From positions 200,031 to 264,030 of the forward strand of contig CAKSTL010000001.1 in assembly GCA_934500875.1 (NCBI GenBank): a DNA stretch of 64,000 nucleotides, read 5' to 3'. The notes below the pieces were generated by a model. The model was not told the origin of the DNA. It did not search any database and saw nothing but the letters and a program-made list of their open reading frames with translations. The translations under genes were made by a program, and so were the position numbers. How positions within the stretch are numbered: the first letter of the stretch is position 1; every line of letters begins with the position of its first letter. The stretch is from an uncultured Clostridia bacterium. GTDB lineage: Bacteria; Bacillota; Clostridia; UMGS1810. Positions 1 through 8,183 of the stretch are shown one piece after another.

Positions 1-63
1 AACACAAAAAAAGTAAAATCAGCACTGATAAATAATTTTTTTGTCATCTGCGGCATTAAAAAA

Positions 64-92
64 TTGACAAACCTTTCTTTGCGTGGTATTAT
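64..92 (+). promoter_or_regulatory. Promoter of the phosphoglucomutase gene
   Basis: A TTGACA -35 box at 64-69 is followed after 17 bp by TATTAT at 87-92, close to the vegetative sigma consensus. A strong ribosome site (AAAGGGGG, about 109-116) lies before the ATG at 123. Seen directly in sequence; transcription itself is inferred. Confidence 0.75.
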
Positions 93-122
93 TTTATTAA
101 TCTATATAAAGGGGGATTTTAA

Positions 123-1850
123 ATGACATATACCGAAAGATATAACAAATGGTTAAACTCACCGAAAATTGATGATGAAACAAGAGCGGAGCTTGCCGCA
201 ATCAGTGATGACGACAACGAAATAAAAGAAAGATTTATAAAAGATTTGGAATTCGGCACCGGAGGGCTGAGAGGAATTATCGGCGCCGGCGATAACCGAA
301 TGAATATATATACTGTAAAAAAAGCAACTCAGGGTCTTTGCGAAGATATCAAAAACAAAGGCGAAGAATATATGAAAAGAGGCGTTGTAATCGCATACGA
401 TTCACGTCATAAGTCGGACGAGTTTGCAAAAGAAAGCGCTCTTACGCTTGCAGCAAACGGCATAAAGGCTTATCTTTTTGAATCGCTGCGCCCCACGCCC
501 GTGCTCTCGTTTGCGGTGCGTTACAAAAAGGCGGCTGCGGGAATTGTTGTAACCGCAAGCCACAACCCCAAGGAATACAACGGTTACAAGGCATACGGCG
601 AGGACGGCGGTCAGCTTCCGCCCGAAAGCTCGGACTATGTTATTTCAATTATCGACAAGCTTGACATTTTTGACGACGTGCTTACAACCGATTATGACAA
701 AGCGGTAAGCGAAGGGCTTATCGAGATAATCGGCGAAGAGGTTGACAATGCGTATCTTGCGGCGGTTAAAGAGCAGTCTGTTAACGAGGAGGCGGCAAGA
801 AGCCTCGGCGATAATTTCAAGCTTGTATACACTCCGTTCCACGGCGCAGGCAACATCCCCGTAAGACGTATTCTTGATATGACGGGTGTTAAAAACGTTT
901 ACGTCGTTAAAGAACAGGAAATGCCGGACGGCGATTTTCCGACGCTTAAATCGCCGAATCCCGAAGAAAACGAAGGATTTAAGCTTGCTATAGAGCTTGC
1001 AAAAAAGGTTGACGCAGACGTTATTATCGCAACCGACCCCGACAGCGACAGAGTTGGCGTTACAATCAAGGACAAAAGCGGAAATTACATCACGCTTACG
1101 GGAAACCAGACAGGTATTCTTTTGTGTGAATTTATTTTAAGAAACAGAAAGCTTAAAGGCACACTGCCCAAAAACGGCGCAGTTATAAAAACAATTGTTA
1201 CAACCGATATGATTTATCCCATTGCGGACGACTATAAAACAACTGTTTTTGACGTTCTGACAGGATTTAAATTTATCGGCGAGATGATAAAGGAATTTGA
1301 GCAGACCGGCAGTTACGAATATCTTTTCGGCTTTGAAGAAAGCTACGGTTATCTTGCCGGAACGTATGCGCGTGACAAGGACGCCGTTGTTGCGTCAATG
1401 CTTATAGCGCAGATGGCGGCAGATTACAAGACAAAGGGCAAAACGCTCTACGAAGGTCTTATGTCGCTTTACGAAAAATACGGTTATCATAAGGATTTAT
1501 TGCACAATGTGGTGTTAAAGGGTCTTGACGGCGCAGAAAAAATCAAGTCCATTATGAAGGAAATAAGAGAAAATCCGCCCAAGGAAATTGACGGCCACAA
1601 GGTTACAAGGGTTCTTGACGTTTTGAAAGGCACCGAAACGGACGTTCTTACCGGAGCGGTTACAAAATCAAATCTGCCCTCGTCAAACGTTTTGAAATTC
1701 TTCCTTGACGACAAATCGTGGTTTGCAGCACGTCCTTCGGGCACAGAGCCTAAAATCAAGTTTTATTTCGGCGTAACTGCCGACAGCGAAGAAAATGCCG
1801 ACAAAAAGATTACGGCGTTAAGGGACGCCGTTATTGCAATGATAGAATAA
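123..1850 (+). CDS. pgcA: Phospho-sugar mutase (phosphoglucomutase/phosphomannomutase)
   Basis: Interconverts hexose 1-phosphate and 6-phosphate, linking glycolysis to nucleotide-sugar supply for cell wall and polysaccharide. The 575-residue length is normal for the Firmicutes alpha-phosphohexomutases. All four domain signatures are visible: the phosphoserine loop TASHNP with Ser146, the metal loop DPDSDR near residue 310, the sugar-specificity loop GFEESYGY near 405, and the phosphate-binding loop RPSGTEPK near 540. It is a single-gene unit with its own promoter and a terminator behind it. Its product would feed the polysaccharide locus found downstream in the window. The choice between glucose and mannose phosphate as main substrate cannot be read from sequence. 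Confidence 0.93.
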   Translation: MTYTERYNKWLNSPKIDDETRAELAAISDDDNEIKERFIKDLEFGTGGLRGIIGAGDNRMNIYTVKKATQGLCEDIKNKGEEYMKRGVVIAYDSRHKSDEFAKESALTLAANGIKAYLFESLRPTPVLSFAVRYKKAAAGIVVTASHNPKEYNGYKAYGEDGGQLPPESSDYVISIIDKLDIFDDVLTTDYDKAVSEGLIEIIGEEVDNAYLAAVKEQSVNEEAARSLGDNFKLVYTPFHGAGNIPVRRILDMTGVKNVYVVKEQEMPDGDFPTLKSPNPEENEGFKLAIELAKKVDADVIIATDPDSDRVGVTIKDKSGNYITLTGNQTGILLCEFILRNRKLKGTLPKNGAVIKTIVTTDMIYPIADDYKTTVFDVLTGFKFIGEMIKEFEQTGSYEYLFGFEESYGYLAGTYARDKDAVVASMLIAQMAADYKTKGKTLYEGLMSLYEKYGYHKDLLHNVVLKGLDGAEKIKSIMKEIRENPPKEIDGHKVTRVLDVLKGTETDVLTGAVTKSNLPSSNVLKFFLDDKSWFAARPSGTEPKIKFYFGVTADSEENADKKITALRDAVIAMIE

Positions 1851-1930
1851 AAGGCTGCCGCTTCCATTTAAAGAATGGCATTGATTTTTAAGCTGTTTAT
1901 TGATTTTAAAGCTGTATTTTAAAATTTAAA

Positions 1931-1966
1931 AAAGCTGCTGCAAATTAATTATATGCGGCGGCTTTT
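1931..1966 (+). terminator. Rho-independent terminator after pgcA
   Basis: A GC-rich stem (AAAGCTGCTGCA pairing with TGCGGCGGCTTT, two G-T wobbles) with an AT-rich loop runs into a T-rich tail. It lies 80 bp after the pgcA stop codon. Confidence 0.7.
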
Positions 1967-1987
1967 AATTATAAAGGCATACAAAAA

Positions 1988-2013
1988 AGCTATCCCGATT
2001 TTTCAGGATAGCT
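1988..2013. terminator. Bidirectional terminator between pgcA and yqeY
   Basis: A perfect 8-bp stem (AGCTATCC / GGATAGCT) is flanked by A-runs on the left and T-runs on the right, so it can act for pgcA on the plus strand and for yqeY on the minus strand. It begins 7 bp past the yqeY stop codon. Confidence 0.8.
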
Positions 2014-2019
2014 CTTTTT

Positions 2020-2466
2020 TTAATTCAAAAGTTCTTTGGCAATGGCGTTAACCATACCGCCGTCTGCCCTGCCTTTAATTTTCGGCATAACATTTGCCAT
2101 AATTTTTCCCATATCCTTCATTGACGAAGCGCCAACCTCGGCTATGGCATTTTTTACAATTTCGCCTAATTCCTCTTTTGTAAGCTGGGAAGGTAGATAT
2201 CCCATCAAAATTTCAATTTCCCTTTTAAGCTCGTCTATCAAATCGGTTCTGCCGCTTTTTTCATACTCGGGCAAAACGTCTTTTCTTTTCTTAGCTTCTT
2301 TTGCTATAACGCCGATAATGTCATCGTCCGAAAGTTCAACTCTGTTATCGACCTCAACCTGCTTTATTGCAGCTCTGACGCTTTGTACCGTATTTTTTCT
2401 CACGGTATCCTTATCTTTCATAGAGAGTTTTAAATCTTCCATCAGCTTTTCTTTAAGTGCCAACAT
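2020..2466 (-). CDS. yqeY: GatB/YqeY domain protein
   Basis: A 148-residue stand-alone YqeY protein, the usual length. It carries the charged helical N-terminus (KEKLMEDLKLSMKDKD) and the C-terminal helical region (GYLPSQLTKEELGEIV ... MKDMGKIMANVMPKIKGRADG) typical of the family. YqeY resembles the tail domain of the GatB subunit of tRNA-dependent amidotransferase; its own function is not settled. It starts at an ATG preceded by AGGAGGG and lies 36 bp behind rpsU, the classic rpsU-yqeY pairing in Firmicutes. The bidirectional hairpin just after it should end the transcript. Confidence 0.92.
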   Translation of the reverse strand: MLALKEKLMEDLKLSMKDKDTVRKNTVQSVRAAIKQVEVDNRVELSDDDIIGVIAKEAKKRKDVLPEYEKSGRTDLIDELKREIEILMGYLPSQLTKEELGEIVKNAIAEVGASSMKDMGKIMANVMPKIKGRADGGMVNAIAKELLN

Positions 2467-2502
2467 AAACCCTCCTTTTTATATAAAATCTTTTAAGATG
2501 TC

Positions 2503-2679
2503 TTATCTGAAAGACCTTTTTCTTGCAGCTTCAGATTTCTTTTTACGCTTTACACTTGGTTTTTCGTAATGTTCCCTTTTACGGATTTCCGATAAAACTC
2601 CTGCCTTAGCGCACTGACGTTTAAATCTGCGAAGAGCACTGTCCAAAGACTCGTTTTCTTTAATTCTAATTTCCGACAC
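2503..2679 (-). CDS. rpsU: Ribosomal protein bS21
   Basis: Encodes a 58-residue basic protein beginning VSEIRIKENESLDSALRRF and ending in a Lys/Arg-rich tail (KRKKKSEAARKRSFR), the hallmark of small-subunit protein bS21. The start is a GTG, chosen because GGAGGGAGGGG lies just upstream and no ATG fits. It binds near the 3' end of 16S rRNA and helps initiation. It precedes yqeY in one transcription unit and has a near-perfect promoter about 80 bp upstream. Confidence 0.93.
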   Translation of the reverse strand: MSEIRIKENESLDSALRRFKRQCAKAGVLSEIRKREHYEKPSVKRKKKSEAARKRSFR

Positions 2680-2755
2680 AAAATCCCCTCCCTCCGCTAC
2701 ATCATCTGTGTTTTATCACTTCATATGTGGGATTAGACAAAAATTATACATATTA

Positions 2756-2784
2756 ATTATACACACTTTAAAGACATATGTCAA
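2756..2784 (-). promoter_or_regulatory. Promoter of rpsU-yqeY
   Basis: On the minus strand TTGACA (2779-2784) and TATAAT (2756-2761) are separated by exactly 17 bp, a perfect consensus promoter, which suits a ribosomal protein gene. Confidence 0.85.
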
Positions 2785-2808
2785 GCTTTTTTTAAATTAA
2801 ACGCTTTA

Positions 2809-3153
2809 TCAGCCCGGAGGCCACGAAAGATTGCGTCCGCCAAGCATATGAAAGTGCAGATGCCCCACGGTCTGACCGCCGTCAACTCCGCAGTTGTTAA
2901 CAATTCTGAAGCCGCTTTCGTCAATTCCGAACTGTTTTGCAATTTTGCCTGCCGCCAAAAACACCTTGGACACTACATCGGCATTTTCGTCCGTAAGCTT
3001 CATTGCAGATGCGATATGCGTTTTCGGAATTATTAAAACGTGTACCGGCGCCTGGGGAGAAATATCCTTGAACGCAAGCACAAATTCATCCTCATACACA
3101 ATCTCGGACGGTATTTCTTTGTTTATAATCTTGCAAAAAAGACAATCGTTCAT
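2809..3153 (-). CDS. HIT family nucleotide-binding hydrolase
   Basis: A 114-residue histidine-triad protein of the HINT branch. The N-terminal zinc-type CLFCKI segment and the C-terminal triad VGHLHFHMLGG are both present. Family members hydrolyse purine nucleoside phosphoramidates or adenylated substrates. The start at 3153 is preferred over a longer frame because a strong AGGAGGGG site sits directly upstream and the protein then begins MNDCLFCKI as in homologues. It follows alaS by 49 bp on the same strand and is probably co-transcribed with it. Confidence 0.9.
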   Translation of the reverse strand: MNDCLFCKIINKEIPSEIVYEDEFVLAFKDISPQAPVHVLIIPKTHIASAMKLTDENADVVSKVFLAAGKIAKQFGIDESGFRIVNNCGVDGGQTVGHLHFHMLGGRNLSWPPG

Positions 3154-3202
3154 ACTCTTACCCCTCCTTTTATATGCGTTTGTAAAATTTACTCTCAAAA
3201 AT

Positions 3203-5842
3203 TTATTTTATCTGCTCAAGTGCAATTTCAACAGCCTTGTTAACGGCATTTTCAACGTTTTCGATGTCCTTGCCGCCCGCCTGTGCAAAGTCGGGACGTC
3301 CGCCGCCTCTGCCGCCTACAACCAGCGCCGCTTCCTTAACGATATTTCCGCAGTGGATACCCTTTTCAACGGCAGATTTTGTTGCCGTTACAAAAAGCGT
3401 AACCTTGCCGCCGCTGCACGACGCAAGAACTGCCGCTCCGTCGCCGATTTTCTCTTTTATGCTGTCACCGAGTGTGCGCATTGCATCAATTTCGGCATTG
3501 TCCAAAACTGCGCTCACAAGCTTTATGCCGTTTTTCTCACGGGCACTTTTGATAATATCGTCAGTACCGCTTTTTGCCATTTTTTCTTTGAGTTTTGAAA
3601 GCTCGTTTTTCGTCTGTTTAAGCTCCTCGGTAACAGAAAGCGCCTTGTGTGCAATCTCGGAAGGATTTGATTTTAAAGCCTTTGCGGTTTCGGCAATAAT
3701 ATTTTCCTTTTCTTCAAGATATTTCAGCACGCCGAGAGAGGTTGCCGCCTCGATACGTCTTGTTCCGGCAGCAATTCCCGATTCGGACAGAATTTTGAAA
3801 ATACCGATATTCGCAGTATTTTTTGCGTGTGTTCCGCCGCAGAATTCAACGCTGTAATCGCCCATTTTCACAACACGCACAATATTGCCGTACTTTTCGC
3901 CGAAAAGCGCCATTGCGCCGAGTTTTTTAGCTTCTTCTACCGGCATTTCCATACAGGTGATATCGAGCGATTCAAATATTTTTTCATTAACGGTTTTTTC
4001 AACCTTTTCAAGTTCTTCGGGCTTCAGCGCCTCGTAATGCGAAAAGTCAAAACGCAGTCTTTCGTCGTTTACATAAGAGCCTGCCTGTTCAACGTGGTCG
4101 CCCACAACGTCACGCAGAGCCTGCTGCAAAAGGTGCGTTGCAGAGTGATTTGCCTCAATGCTCTTTCGTCGTGCGGCGTCAATTTTACAATGGCATTTTT
4201 CGCCTTTTTCAACATTTCCTTCGGATATATGGCACGCAAGAATAATTCTTCCGTCACGAAGCTTTTTTGCGTCCATAACCTCAACGCTGCCGTTTTTGGC
4301 GGTGATAACACCGGTATCGCCTACCTGACCGCCGCCCTCGCCGTAGAACGGTGTTTTTGAAACAACCATTGTAACGCTGTCGCCCTCGCATGCCGAATCC
4401 ACAAATTCGTTATCCTTGAAAATTCCAAGAATTTCAGCGTCGCACTCTGCCGTTTCGTATCCTACAAATTCAGGCTTGGGAAGAGAAGCAAATTTCTCCA
4501 GAAGCTCATCCTTCCAGCCCAAAACGTCAGCGTCCTTTATAGCGTCACGTGAGCGTGTTCTTTGAATTTCAACATTCTTTTTAAAGCCTTCAACATCAGC
4601 CTTAAGACCTTTTTCTTCAAGTATTTCAACCGTAAGGTCAATCGGAAAACCGTATGTGTCCGAAAGCTTGAACGCTTTTTCGCCCGAAAGCGTATCCTGA
4701 TTGTTTGCCTTAAGCTCTTCAACATACGAATCAAGTATTGCCATACCTTCGTCAACCGTTCTTGCAAAGCTTATCTCTTCAAGCTCAATGGTTTTCTTGA
4801 TATAATCCCTCTTGCTTACAAGCTCGGGATATGCGCTCTTATTTTCTTCAATAACGGTATCGCAAACCTTATATAAAAACGGCTCGTTAATTCCCAAAAG
4901 CTTTCCGTGGCGTGCCGCGCGGCGCAAAAGACGTTTTAAAACGTATCCCCTGCCCTCGTTTGCAATTTTAACGCCGTCCGAAATCATAAACGTGGTGCTT
5001 CTTATATGGTCGGTGATAACACGGAGCGAAACGTCGCTTTTATCATCGTCGCCGTATTTGACATTTGCAATTTCGCTCACCTTTTTCATAATATTGCGAA
5101 CGGTGTCAACCTCAAAAATATTGCTTACGCCCTGCATAATGCACGCAAGACGCTCCAAACCCATACCGGTGTCGATATTCGGGTGCGCAAGACGGTTGTA
5201 ATTGCCGTTTTCGTCCTTGTCAAACTGGGTAAATACCAAATTCCAAAACTCTACAAACCTGTCGCACTCGCAGCCCACCTTGCAGTCCGGCGAGCCGCAG
5301 CCGTTTTCCTCGCCCCTGTCAAAGTATATTTCGGAGCACGGTCCGCAGGGTCCCTGACCTATTTCCCAGAAATTGTCCTCTTTACCCATTCTTACAATTC
5401 TGTCGGGCGCAACGCCGACTTTTTTTGTCCATATGTCAAAAGCCTCGTCGTCGTCCTGATAAATTGTAACCCAAAGCTTGTCCACGGGAAGCTTTAAAAC
5501 CTCGGTGCAAAATTCCCACGCCCAGGACGTAGCCTCATTTTTAAAATAATCGCCGAACGAAAAGTTTCCGAGCATTTCAAAATACGTTCCGTGTCTGGCG
5601 GTTTTTCCGACGCTCTCGATATCAGGCGTTCTTATACATTTCTGACAGGTTGTAACCCTTTTTCTCGGAGGAGTTTCCTGCCCCGTAAAGTATGGCTTAA
5701 GCGGTGCCATACCGGCGTTTATAAGCAAAAGACTTTTATCGTTCTGCGGCACGAGCGAAAAGCTCGGAAGCCTTAAATGCCCTTTGCTTTCAAAAAACGA
5801 AAGGTATTTTTCTCTTATTTCGTTAAGACCAAGTTTTTCCAT
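3203..5842 (-). CDS. alaS: Alanine--tRNA ligase
   Basis: Charges tRNA-Ala with alanine and edits mischarged serine or glycine. The 879-residue protein has the class II catalytic core (FFESKGHLRLPSFSL start, GMGLERL motif 3), the editing domain zinc residues (HSATHLL and CGGTHAKNT), and the C-terminal DHHA1-type domain ending in the glycine-rich GGRGGGRPDFAQAGG. The ATG at 5842 is chosen over a TTG five codons upstream because GAGGGA lies at the right distance from it. It is followed by the HIT gene, and a good promoter lies about 40 bp upstream of the start. Confidence 0.97.
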   Translation of the reverse strand: MEKLGLNEIREKYLSFFESKGHLRLPSFSLVPQNDKSLLLINAGMAPLKPYFTGQETPPRKRVTTCQKCIRTPDIESVGKTARHGTYFEMLGNFSFGDYFKNEATSWAWEFCTEVLKLPVDKLWVTIYQDDDEAFDIWTKKVGVAPDRIVRMGKEDNFWEIGQGPCGPCSEIYFDRGEENGCGSPDCKVGCECDRFVEFWNLVFTQFDKDENGNYNRLAHPNIDTGMGLERLACIMQGVSNIFEVDTVRNIMKKVSEIANVKYGDDDKSDVSLRVITDHIRSTTFMISDGVKIANEGRGYVLKRLLRRAARHGKLLGINEPFLYKVCDTVIEENKSAYPELVSKRDYIKKTIELEEISFARTVDEGMAILDSYVEELKANNQDTLSGEKAFKLSDTYGFPIDLTVEILEEKGLKADVEGFKKNVEIQRTRSRDAIKDADVLGWKDELLEKFASLPKPEFVGYETAECDAEILGIFKDNEFVDSACEGDSVTMVVSKTPFYGEGGGQVGDTGVITAKNGSVEVMDAKKLRDGRIILACHISEGNVEKGEKCHCKIDAARRKSIEANHSATHLLQQALRDVVGDHVEQAGSYVNDERLRFDFSHYEALKPEELEKVEKTVNEKIFESLDITCMEMPVEEAKKLGAMALFGEKYGNIVRVVKMGDYSVEFCGGTHAKNTANIGIFKILSESGIAAGTRRIEAATSLGVLKYLEEKENIIAETAKALKSNPSEIAHKALSVTEELKQTKNELSKLKEKMAKSGTDDIIKSAREKNGIKLVSAVLDNAEIDAMRTLGDSIKEKIGDGAAVLASCSGGKVTLFVTATKSAVEKGIHCGNIVKEAALVVGGRGGGRPDFAQAGGKDIENVENAVNKAVEIALEQIK

Positions 5843-5877
5843 ACGTAAATCCCTCAAATCAAATAAACTATTCTTAT

Positions 5878-5907
5878 ATAATATAATAAATTACCCGTTT
5901 TTGTCAA
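5878..5907 (-). promoter_or_regulatory. Promoter of alaS
   Basis: On the minus strand TTGACA (5902-5907) and TATTAT (5878-5883) are 18 bp apart, 36 bp upstream of the alaS start. No T-box leader fits in the short space between promoter and gene. Confidence 0.7.
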
Positions 5908-5967
5908 CCTTTTGACAAAATATATTTTATCCTGATGTAATATTATGTCAAAATAACAAGTTTATCA

Positions 5968-5997
5968 TTGACAAAAAGGGTAGAAGTGTTGTAATAT
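5968..5997 (+). promoter_or_regulatory. Promoter of the orphan substrate-binding lipoprotein
   Basis: TTGACA (5968-5973) with TAATAT (5992-5997) at 18 bp. The expected start of transcription near 6005 argues that translation begins at the ATG at 6043 rather than the one at 6007. Confidence 0.55.
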
Positions 5998-6042
5998 ATT
6001 GAGTGTATGGATACAGTACTTAAGAGAGGAATTGAAAATCTG

Positions 6043-7128
6043 ATGAAAAGAATTATAAGTCTTGTTGTGCTTGCGTTTTTGTGCGTTTCAATCGCCGGAT
6101 GCGGCAAAAAAAATGTCGGCAATGACGCACAGCTTTTTGATACATCAAAGGAAATTGTTGTTATTTTGTACGACAATGATGAATATAATAGTTCAATAAA
6201 GGATTCGTTTATCGAAAACATAAATAAGCTCTATACCGATTCAAAGCTTAAAATAACGGTTAAAAATGCGTCGGGTGACGACAATAAGCTTAATGAAATT
6301 ACTTCAAAAATAAACCGTGAAAACACACTTTTTGCGGTTCCCGTGGGTCTTGAGGCGGCTGTTTCGGCAAACAAAGCGTTCGGCGGAAACGTTCCGATTT
6401 TCTTTGCAAACGTTGCAAATCCCGTGCTTTCGGGGCTTATGCCCGACAAAACAACCCCGTCCTCCACAACGGGAATTGTGTCCACGGTTCCGGCAAACTA
6501 CATTTTCAACACATTTGTAAAATCAATCGGTTCAAATTCAATAGGTCATATCGGCATTATTTTTAACACCAGCGAAATTGAGCCTATGGAAACCACGAAC
6601 GATTTTAAACGTTATCTTGACCTTAACAACTATTACTACACCGAAACGGTTGTTGCAAACTCGCTTGAAGCGCAGCAGGCGGCGTCAAAAATGGTGTATA
6701 AAGCAACCTCCGGAAGCAGTGTTACCGGAGAAAATTCTTCGTCCGATTCAACCGTTTCCAAAAAGTATGAAAACAAGCAGGGCGGCGCAAATATGCTGTT
6801 TTTGTCAAACGACAGCATTGTAAAAGATTCTATGACAGAAATTGCAAACGTTTTGAAAGGCTCTGATTATTATGTTTATGTAAATGAGCCGAATGAAATC
6901 GCAGGCAAAAATTTTGTGTCGTTAAAACCGACCTCGGCATCTGTAGGCAAAAACCTTGCGCAAATGGCGGCAAAATATTTGTCCGGAACGTCAATTCAGC
7001 TTCTTCCCTGCCGGACAGCGGACGAATTTGATGAATTTGCTTATCTTGACAAAAACCCATCCGCTCAGCAGGAAAATTCAGATTCGCAAAACGGCGGAAA
7101 TCAGGAAAATTCCGCACAAAATCAGTAA
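6043..7128 (+). CDS. ABC-type substrate-binding lipoprotein (ABC_sub_bind family), orphan
   Basis: A 361-residue lipoprotein with a signal peptide and lipobox SIAGC, so it is probably anchored outside the membrane. The body resembles the ABC_sub_bind/TrpX-like fold, with alternating segments such as FAVPVGLEAA, PIFFANVANPVLSGL and TSASVGKNLAQMAAKYL. This family usually binds small amino-acid-like or aromatic ligands and sits beside a permease and ATPase; none is present here. The C-terminus is a low-complexity Gln/Asn/Ser tail. An internal Ser-rich, charged stretch around residues 225-250 is probably an inserted loop. The start at 6043 is supported by AGAGAGGA upstream and by the promoter position. 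The ligand is unknown. Confidence 0.75.
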   Translation: MKRIISLVVLAFLCVSIAGCGKKNVGNDAQLFDTSKEIVVILYDNDEYNSSIKDSFIENINKLYTDSKLKITVKNASGDDNKLNEITSKINRENTLFAVPVGLEAAVSANKAFGGNVPIFFANVANPVLSGLMPDKTTPSSTTGIVSTVPANYIFNTFVKSIGSNSIGHIGIIFNTSEIEPMETTNDFKRYLDLNNYYYTETVVANSLEAQQAASKMVYKATSGSSVTGENSSSDSTVSKKYENKQGGANMLFLSNDSIVKDSMTEIANVLKGSDYYVYVNEPNEIAGKNFVSLKPTSASVGKNLAQMAAKYLSGTSIQLLPCRTADEFDEFAYLDKNPSAQQENSDSQNGGNQENSAQNQ

Positions 7129-7193
7129 ACTATGCAAGAGAGCGGCGGTTGAGGCTGCCGCCCTTTTGTTTTTAGGAAAGGAATGTTTTCAAA

Positions 7194-8012
7194 ATGACAG
7201 TTATAAACTTTATAAGAGCAGTTATTTACGGAATAATCCAGGGCATTACCGAATGGCTTCCCATAAGCAGTACGGGGCATCTTATCCTCGCAAACGAAAT
7301 CCCTTTTTTGAAGCTTGACGGCATTTCAAAGGATTTTTTCAATATGTTCATTGTTGTAATACAGCTTGCGTCAATCCTTGCAGTCATTCTGATATACTTT
7401 AAAAAGCTTAATCCTTTCACAAAAAAGGGTTTGAAAAAAGAAACAATGCAAATGTGGTATAAAGTCATAATAGGCGTTATCCCGGCGGCTGCCGCAGGAT
7501 TTTTGCTCGACGACTTTATCTCGTCAAAAATCAACGACAATCCGTTTGTAATCGCAGGAGCGCTTATAGTTTACGGTATTTTGTTTATTGTGATAGAAAA
7601 CCGAAAACGACAGCCGAAAATAACAAGCATTGACGCTCTTACATATAAAACAGCTCTTTTAATCGGCGTATTTCAGGTGCTGGCGCTTATTCCGGGAACA
7701 TCCCGCTCCGGCTCGACAATTCTCGGTGCAATAATTCTCGGCACATCACGCACCGTTGCGGCTGAATTTTCGTTCTTTCTTGCAATTCCCGTTATGTTCG
7801 GCGCAAGTCTGTTAAAGGTTGTAAAATACGGTCTTGCCTTTGAGAGTGCAGAGCTTTTCGTTCTTGCAGTGGGATTTTTAACGTCATTTGCGGTTTCGTA
7901 TTTTGCAATTAAATTCCTTGTAAGCTACATAAAAAGGCACAATTTCAAGGTTTTCGGATACTACAGAATTATTCTCGGAATTATCGTTACGGCATATTTT
8001 TTGTTAAAATAG
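7194..8012 (+). CDS. uppP: Undecaprenyl-diphosphatase (BacA/UppP)
   Basis: Integral membrane enzyme that dephosphorylates undecaprenyl diphosphate, recycling the lipid carrier for peptidoglycan, teichoic acid and exopolysaccharide synthesis. The 272-residue length is typical. Both family signatures are present: the Glu-rich first motif GITEWLPISSTGHLIL and the PGTSRSGST motif near residue 165, with several hydrophobic spans between and after. It lies 65 bp after the orphan lipoprotein and may be read from the same promoter. A strong hairpin follows. It confers basal bacitracin tolerance in other bacteria. Confidence 0.95.
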   Translation: MTVINFIRAVIYGIIQGITEWLPISSTGHLILANEIPFLKLDGISKDFFNMFIVVIQLASILAVILIYFKKLNPFTKKGLKKETMQMWYKVIIGVIPAAAAGFLLDDFISSKINDNPFVIAGALIVYGILFIVIENRKRQPKITSIDALTYKTALLIGVFQVLALIPGTSRSGSTILGAIILGTSRTVAAEFSFFLAIPVMFGASLLKVVKYGLAFESAELFVLAVGFLTSFAVSYFAIKFLVSYIKRHNFKVFGYYRIILGIIVTAYFLLK

Positions 8013-8066
8013 CAAAATTCTAATAAAAAATAAATGTCAGGCCTTCAGCCGCAGCCGTACAATAAT

Positions 8067-8104
8067 AAAAACCGCCGTAATACTAACGTATACGGCGGTT
8101 TTTT
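8067..8104. terminator. Bidirectional terminator between uppP and the AraC regulator
   Basis: A long stem (AAAAACCGCCGTA pairing with TACGGCGGTTTTT) has A-runs on one side and T-runs on the other, so it can stop both uppP transcripts and the minus-strand polysaccharide-utilisation operon that ends at 8184. Confidence 0.85.
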
Positions 8105-8183
8105 GACGAAGTATAAACTTAAAAATACGTCTTCAAAACCAATGATTTTCTTATCCTGCGGCTTTATACAAGTCTGACATTTT

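Noticed and set aside
2036..3857. Long plus-strand frames opposite yqeY, the HIT gene and alaS
   Set aside because: They lie entirely opposite genes of certain identity, have Ser/Phe-rich shadow composition and no ribosome sites.
5843..6006. T-box or other riboswitch upstream of alaS
   Set aside because: The promoter sits about 35 bp from the start codon, leaving no room for a leader structure.
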